DNA of 64,000 nucleotides from Drosophila persimilis. Taxonomy: Eukaryota > Arthropoda > Insecta > Diptera > Drosophilidae. Shown here piece by piece: positions 59,001-64,000 of this stretch. The translations under genes were made by a program, and so were the position numbers. Each line of letters starts with the position of its first letter. Positions within the stretch are counted from its first letter, which is position 1. The notes beneath the pieces were generated by a model. That model ran no database searches, was not told the origin of the DNA, and saw nothing but the letters and a program-made list of their open reading frames with translations. The DNA lies in the NCBI RefSeq assembly GCF_003286085.1, contig NW_020825289.1, positions 5,952,001-6,016,000 of the forward strand, in the 5' to 3' direction.

Positions 59001-62000
59001 TAAGCAAACAAGTTGAACCAACAAACCAAGTCTCTAATTGTATTTGTGTGCTCGTGTGTGCGTGTGCGTGTGCGTGTGCTCGTGTGTGCGTGGGCGTGTG
59101 TGTGCAGGCGCCGAGGGCGTGGCATTGTGTTTTATGCGGCCAAACGGAACGCACCACTTTTGGGTACACTTCGGACTGCTGAAGAGAGCAGGCTGTGGAA
59201 AATATGATGAAGCCAAGCAAAACGGAAGAATTGAGAGACGAGACTCCTTGAGACCCAGCACAGGGCCAGGACCACCACCAGGACGCGTTTCCGATTGCTA
59301 GTCCAATGTCCAACAAGACGTGAAATGCAACTTTTTCGGAACAACGCTCGAGCACAAAAGGAGCACCAGAGAAGCACCAGAGAAGCAGCAGAGGAGCGCC
59401 AGAGGAGCCGCCTCCCCATGGAGCTTACAAAAAGCCGAGCAAATGTACAAAAGACAAACAAGGAGTGCAGTGCCGAAAGGATAAACAAGATATGTAAACT
59501 ACAATGCGAATCCGCACGAATCCCGTACATCCTTGCCACAGAAACCGGTCACGGCACTCACTTGCTGGCAAACTGCAGCCCAAATTTGTGGTACACTGCA
59601 CGCTGGCACTGCTCCGGAATCCTGGGCTGGATCCCCCGATGGCGAAGATGTTGCATTCACAAAAGCAGGAGACGATGAAAGCACTCCACAATACACAAAA
59701 CAAGAGCGATTGATGGGACAGAGAGTGTTCCGACTTGAATATATCCTCGAATGCTCGAAGGACTTCTCTCTTCTGTCAGCCCTGGATAGCATATAACCCG
59801 TGTACTCCTGCACAACTCCAGGGTATTTCAAATGACGGAAATATGGCAACAGTTTGCCATTATGTGCTGCTGCAAGGTATTGAGAGAGAGACGAAGAGAG
59901 TGAGCCGCTGGCACAATCGAAGGAGAAAGAAAGGACACGAGTACATTTGTTTATGCGCTCCGGCAAGATGTAAGATTCAGACCCCACCAGAACCGCCTCC
60001 CCAGTAGGCAAGCGTTGAAATGGAACAAATGAACCAAGTCGAGAATTGCCAACTGCACACTGGAGTCGAAGGGAGCAGCAGCCACAGTGCCACAGCAACA
60101 ACAACAACGAGATGGTTCCCATCCAAACAAATGATGCCACAAGAAAAGTTAAACTTGTAAATTCAAATTTCACATTTGTCTGGAATTCGCAATTACACTT
60201 CGGCAACAACAATGAAATATGTCCGCATGCTGTACGGTACACCTGCCCCGAGCGGGGGCATGAATAACCCCCACCCCACCTCCATTTCATGGCTCATTGT
60301 TTGGCCTGGCAAATGGAGCATTGAGGGAGAGAGGGGGGCAGTTAAAGAGGGCCTCCTATAGCATATTGTAATAATCCAAATGAAATTAAATGTACCGTAA
60401 ACATTTCGAGTTACGAGCGAGCCAGACACAGAGAGAAATTCGGCAGCTTGGAGGAGCCCACAGGAGAAGGACGGGGAGGAGCAGCAGGGGGTAGAGCTTC
60501 TGGCATGCCCCACACTAGGAGGATGAAAGCAGAAGCCCCTTCAGGAGGCAACAAAGCAGCAACAGCAGCAGGTGCAGGCCTTGCCCCAAAACAGCGAGAC
60601 AATAACATTTTCGGAATTCGTATCCGAAACCAAATGCACGGCTGGCGAATGCACGGCGGAATGGCGGAATGGCGGCCAGCGGTAGATGGTTGTTGCATTC
60701 TAATGGGGGCAAAATTGCTGGCATAATGGTGCACGCTGCAAGAACATACTTTGGTGGAATTAGGCAAACATCGAAGGAGGGTGTGGGTGTGGGTGGGGTT
60801 TCCTTTGCTGGGATTGGCAGGCATTCCATTAATGGAACATCGGCTGTTGAAGCTGCTTTAAAAGGAATACCCTTTGGAGGCATAATTCTGAAATGCTGGT
60901 CTACTGCTCCACCAAGAGCATCCTCAGCGAGCCACAAACATTACCGCATCGTAAATCATCAATAACTATATTTCAATCAGTTCGTGTGGATCCCCCACAG
61001 ACACGAGGCCAAGCTATTCAATTGATAGCCGCTCGATGGTAAAGGACCATTAAATTAGCAAAAGAAATAAAGCGAACAACGAATGCGATCGATCGACTTA
61101 AGTAAAAGCCGGCCGGCCGACAAAATTGCACATTTTACAAGTTTACGAACCACTAAGGAGAGCCACAGCCACAGCCAGAGGCTCCCCCTCTTCAGAAGGA
61201 GATGCAGGCGGAGGTGGAGGTGGTGTACACCTTTTGGGGAATTTATTTCTAAAACAACTCTATCGCGATCATCGGGCGACGGCAAAGCGGCCCATAAAGC
61301 CCACGATTTATTGGCCAAGTCGGCAACAATTTGACAAGCAAATTGCTATAATTTCTGGACATTCCCCAGGCTCTGTTTGTGTGGACATGTAACCAGTCGT
61401 GGAGCATGGGGCATGGAGCATGGACCAGTGCATTTCTTCGCGCTTTTATCTGTGGAAATTTATGTAGGCGATAAAGCCCCAACGACTACTGGAGCCAGGA
61501 CAGGCCCCAAGGCTGTTCTGTGGCTGCCATCTAATTGCTGGCCATTGCCATGGACCCTGGCTTCCCCCGGAAGGATCGCAATCGTCCGTTAAATTGCCAT
61601 AATTTCGTTAGCTTTACGAGCTGCCAGGGAATCATCTCCCTCTCCCTTTGCCGCACAAAACAGATCTATTTCGCATTAGGCTTAAACACTGTCTCTTGCC
61701 CACCGATCCATCCGTAATACTTGCATATATTTGGCGATCATTGCGGTTCGGTTATTAAATCGCCATTAATCGCCGGTGTGGTCCACGGAATCAGAGATCA
61801 TTAAACCAGAAAGATCATAAATCCCCCAGAAAGAACGCAAACAAAAAATGGCAATCATCATTAAAAAATGCAAAGAGAGCATAAAAAATCAGTAGAGAAA
61901 CGAGAAAAAGGCACCGGCAAAGCGAAAGAGGGATGGGTAAAGAAGGGTAGAGAAATAACAAAGGGGGAGGGGAAGCCACGCAGCGATAAGCAAATGTTCC

Positions 62001-62652
62001 GTTCTCCTTTTCTCCTACACATCCATCGCTCTCTTTTACTCCTTCACATCATCTCCCTCTTCTTGTCACTGCCCTTTTCGACGAGTCATAAAGACACTGG
62101 GACGAAAAAGTCGGCCGACAGGTCTGTCGTAAAAATTAAAAGAAAATCACAATTTTCTGGTCTCAATTTTGATGGCAAATTTTGAGCTAATTGTTGCTTT
62201 TTTTGTCCATGTTTCGTCGGAAGGGGGTGCCTGTGGGGGGAGGGGTACCCGTTTTGATGGCACTTGGAATGTCGTTAATCCCGAAAAGCCAATTTAATGG
62301 TTCATGGAACTGAATCAGGCCGAATGTTGATCTGATTCATAAATTTTAGGTTAGACGCGGAACCAGAAGTAGGAGGGAAAACAAGAACGATGAGTAGTAG
62401 AAAGAGAAGTAGCAGTAGAAAGAGAAGTAGTAGAGATGTAGAAGTAGAAAGAGACGCAGAAGTAGTTGAGGAGGGGAGCCTGGCTGGCCATGCTGAAATT
62501 TTACAAGGTGGTCCACAAACTCTCTTTTCGGTTCTTATTTTACTCAGCACTACTCTCATATTTTGTGTGAGAGAGAGAGAGAGAGAGAGAAGAAGCGTTA
62601 AACAAGCCCCGAAAAGGCCACGCTTTTTCACACTAAGAACCAGTGTCGAAAG

Positions 62653-62660
62653 TATCGATA
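62653..62660. promoter_or_regulatory. DRE motif TATCGATA
   Basis: A perfect palindromic DREF-binding element within a repeated AGTATCGATAGTATC context, about 310 bp before the ATG at 62967. Confidence 0.5.
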
Positions 62661-62818
62661 GTATCTCTTTTCGCACTCTTTTCGGATCTTATTTTGAGCT
62701 CTCTCTCATTAAACATGGCCTCAAAGTGCTCTCCCTAGTGCTGAGCGTAACATAAGCCCCGAAAGTGAGGTTTGCGGGCCACCTTGCATAATTTCAGCTT
62801 TCCCACACTAAAAATCAG

Positions 62819-62826
62819 TATCGATA
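62819..62826. promoter_or_regulatory. DRE motif TATCGATA, second copy
   Basis: A second perfect DRE, followed within 20 bp by TATCGATG, about 140 bp before the ATG at 62967. DRE-type promoters drive housekeeping and replication-linked fly genes. Confidence 0.6.
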
Positions 62827-62966
62827 GTATCGAAAGTATCGATGCACTATACACGATACATGCTTCCCAGCCGGTGGCCAGCGGGTGTTTGGCAACACTG
62901 TGAATGTGAAGCTCTCTGAAAAAGTTTTTCTGGTGAAAATTGTTCGATTTCTGCGAAAAAAAAAAC

Positions 62967-64000
62967 ATGGACGAGGCTAAGGGAGATAAAAGTATGCGCT
63001 TTCTATCGGTAAGTGGGAACAGGCGTATGCCCTCGAGCATGAATAGAATCTAACAACTGTGCCGCCCCCGAAGCTGAACATCAAAGACTGTCTCGGCTGC
63101 AGCGATGTGAGCGTGTCGTTCCCCCCATCGAACAGTGTGCACGTGCTGCTGTACAAGCTGATGGGGCAGGAGCAGGAGCAGGCCCGCGGCAATATGGCCG
63201 TGACGCCAGTGGCACAGGCCATACAGCTGCTGTGCACTCGGACCTTTCCGGACGCCGAGAGCTTGGAGCGGCTGCCGCTGCTGGAGGTGGGACGCGGCAG
63301 CGTTTCCCTGCGCTTCCAGGTGTTGCAGCCCGAACCCTCGCAAGAGGACAGCGACAGCGACTTGGACCTGGAGCCGTCCACATCGGCGCAGGCAGAAGTG
63401 CGTCTCGAGGAGCGGAAGAAACGCCGCGAGGCTGCACGTAATCGCAAGAAAATCTTCGTAGTCAAAAAGGAGGTGATGGTCGAGCGGCGATTCGACGATC
63501 CCCAGAGTCTGGACTGGGTCACCTATACGGAGAACGGTGGCGAGATCCTTAAATGGCAGCTGGACGAGTTCCACGCTCAGTTCTTCGAGGATCCCCAGTA
63601 CTCGTCCATCCATCTGTGGGATCTGCAGCACAAGTGCGCCGGCAATTGGCTGCAGATCATCCGGGCGGACAGCAATGGCTACAAAAACTTTCAGTGGGTC
63701 TCGAAACGACTAAAATCATTTACTTTTAGGGGCTTGCTACATTTGAGATTCATTCCAGGACCCCGGGCAATCCGTTTGAGATCTTTGCCAAGCTCTTCGT
63801 TCGCAAGAAGCTGGATGAGGAGGATTTGGTGTGCAAATTGGCCGAATCCTGTATTACCGTCAACGAGGCCGTACTCCGCTCGGAGCGTCAGTTCGTGATG
63901 CAGGTGTTCAACCATGTGCGCCGCATATTCGAGTACATCACCATGAAGCAGTACACGGTGTGGTTCCTGGTGCCCGGCGCCCAGGGCCCTCAAAGTCTGA
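62967..64000 (+). CDS. Unrecognised DRE-promoter gene, 5' part (runs off the window)
   Basis: CDS join(62967..63008, 63074..63697, 63730..>64000). Exon 1 reads MDEAKGDKSMRFLS and ends at GTAAGT; a 65-bp intron with a CTAAC branch site follows. Exon 2 begins LNIKDCLGCSDV, has an acidic stretch (DSDSDLDLEPS), a basic helix (EERKKRREAARNRKK) and the globular part SLDWVTYTENGGEILKWQL. The frame then continues only if 32 nt (GTCTCG...TTTTAG) are removed, giving NFQW-GLATFEIHSRTPGNP, followed by IFAKLFVRKKLDEEDLVCKL and FNHVRRIFEYITMKQYTVWF. The acidic-then-basic linker suggests a nuclear protein, but I do not recognise the family. No membrane segment in the visible part. Confidence 0.65.

Larger units (their letters stand above)
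53228..62640. other. Non-coding region
   Basis: About 9.4 kb without a supported gene. Holds TTTCA pentamers (53843-53884), CAGCCC hexamers (54586-54620), (AC)n at 54661-54689, an AT-rich pair of diverged repeats (about 55738-56040), (TA)n-like DNA near 58240-58276, and a GAAGTAGTA-type repeat at 62390-62460. Open frames overlap on both strands and are low complexity. Confidence 0.45.

Noticed and set aside
59499..60290. 263-aa minus-strand frame
   Set aside because: Overlaps open frames in several phases, has no domain signature or signal peptide, and looks like chance in GC-rich DNA.

Overview
This window looks like Drosophila genomic DNA, most likely an obscura-group species. The evidence is short introns with GT...AG ends, a tandem cluster of insect odorant receptors (7tm_6), a duplicated proteasome beta5 subunit, a DUF1091 gene, a P-element-like transposase remnant, and several copies of a DINE-1/mini-me-type repeat with (GTCY)n tracts. 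Nothing bacterial or viral was seen. The species assignment is inference from the repeats.

Layout: 1-86 is the start of a minus-strand gene that runs off the window. 372-2333 is an intronless ORF for a Cys-bracketed, Arg/Ser/Asp-repeat protein. 4669-5598 is an intronless 309-aa gene. 5.6-13.5 kb is non-coding. 13547-14566 is a two-exon beta5-type proteasome subunit of the kind known as testis-specific in flies. 16.2-17.3 kb and 30.6-31.7 kb are two DINE-like copies in opposite orientation. Between them lie three tandem minus-strand odorant receptor genes (18441-19892, 21541-23027, 24290-25777). The first is broken by a 26-bp deletion; the other two each give a 420-aa protein with identical five-exon structure. 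A small minus-strand gene end (29985-30289) sits beside the second DINE copy.

31.9-45.2 kb is mostly non-coding, rich in simple repeats, with one isolated exon-like segment at 37842-37929. 45239-49483 is bounded by inverted repeats of about 270-300 bp that read as identical over roughly 220 bp. It contains a decayed P-type transposase fragment and, on the minus strand, a DUF1091 gene with one in-frame stop. This is the most unusual structure in the window.

51841-53023 is a four-exon Met/Gln-rich protein gene. 53-62.6 kb is non-coding. A gene with DRE (TATCGATA) promoter motifs starts at 62967 and runs off the right edge; it appears to contain a 32-nt intron. Exon structures were deduced by eye from reading frame, splice signals and paralogue comparison; no transcript data were available.
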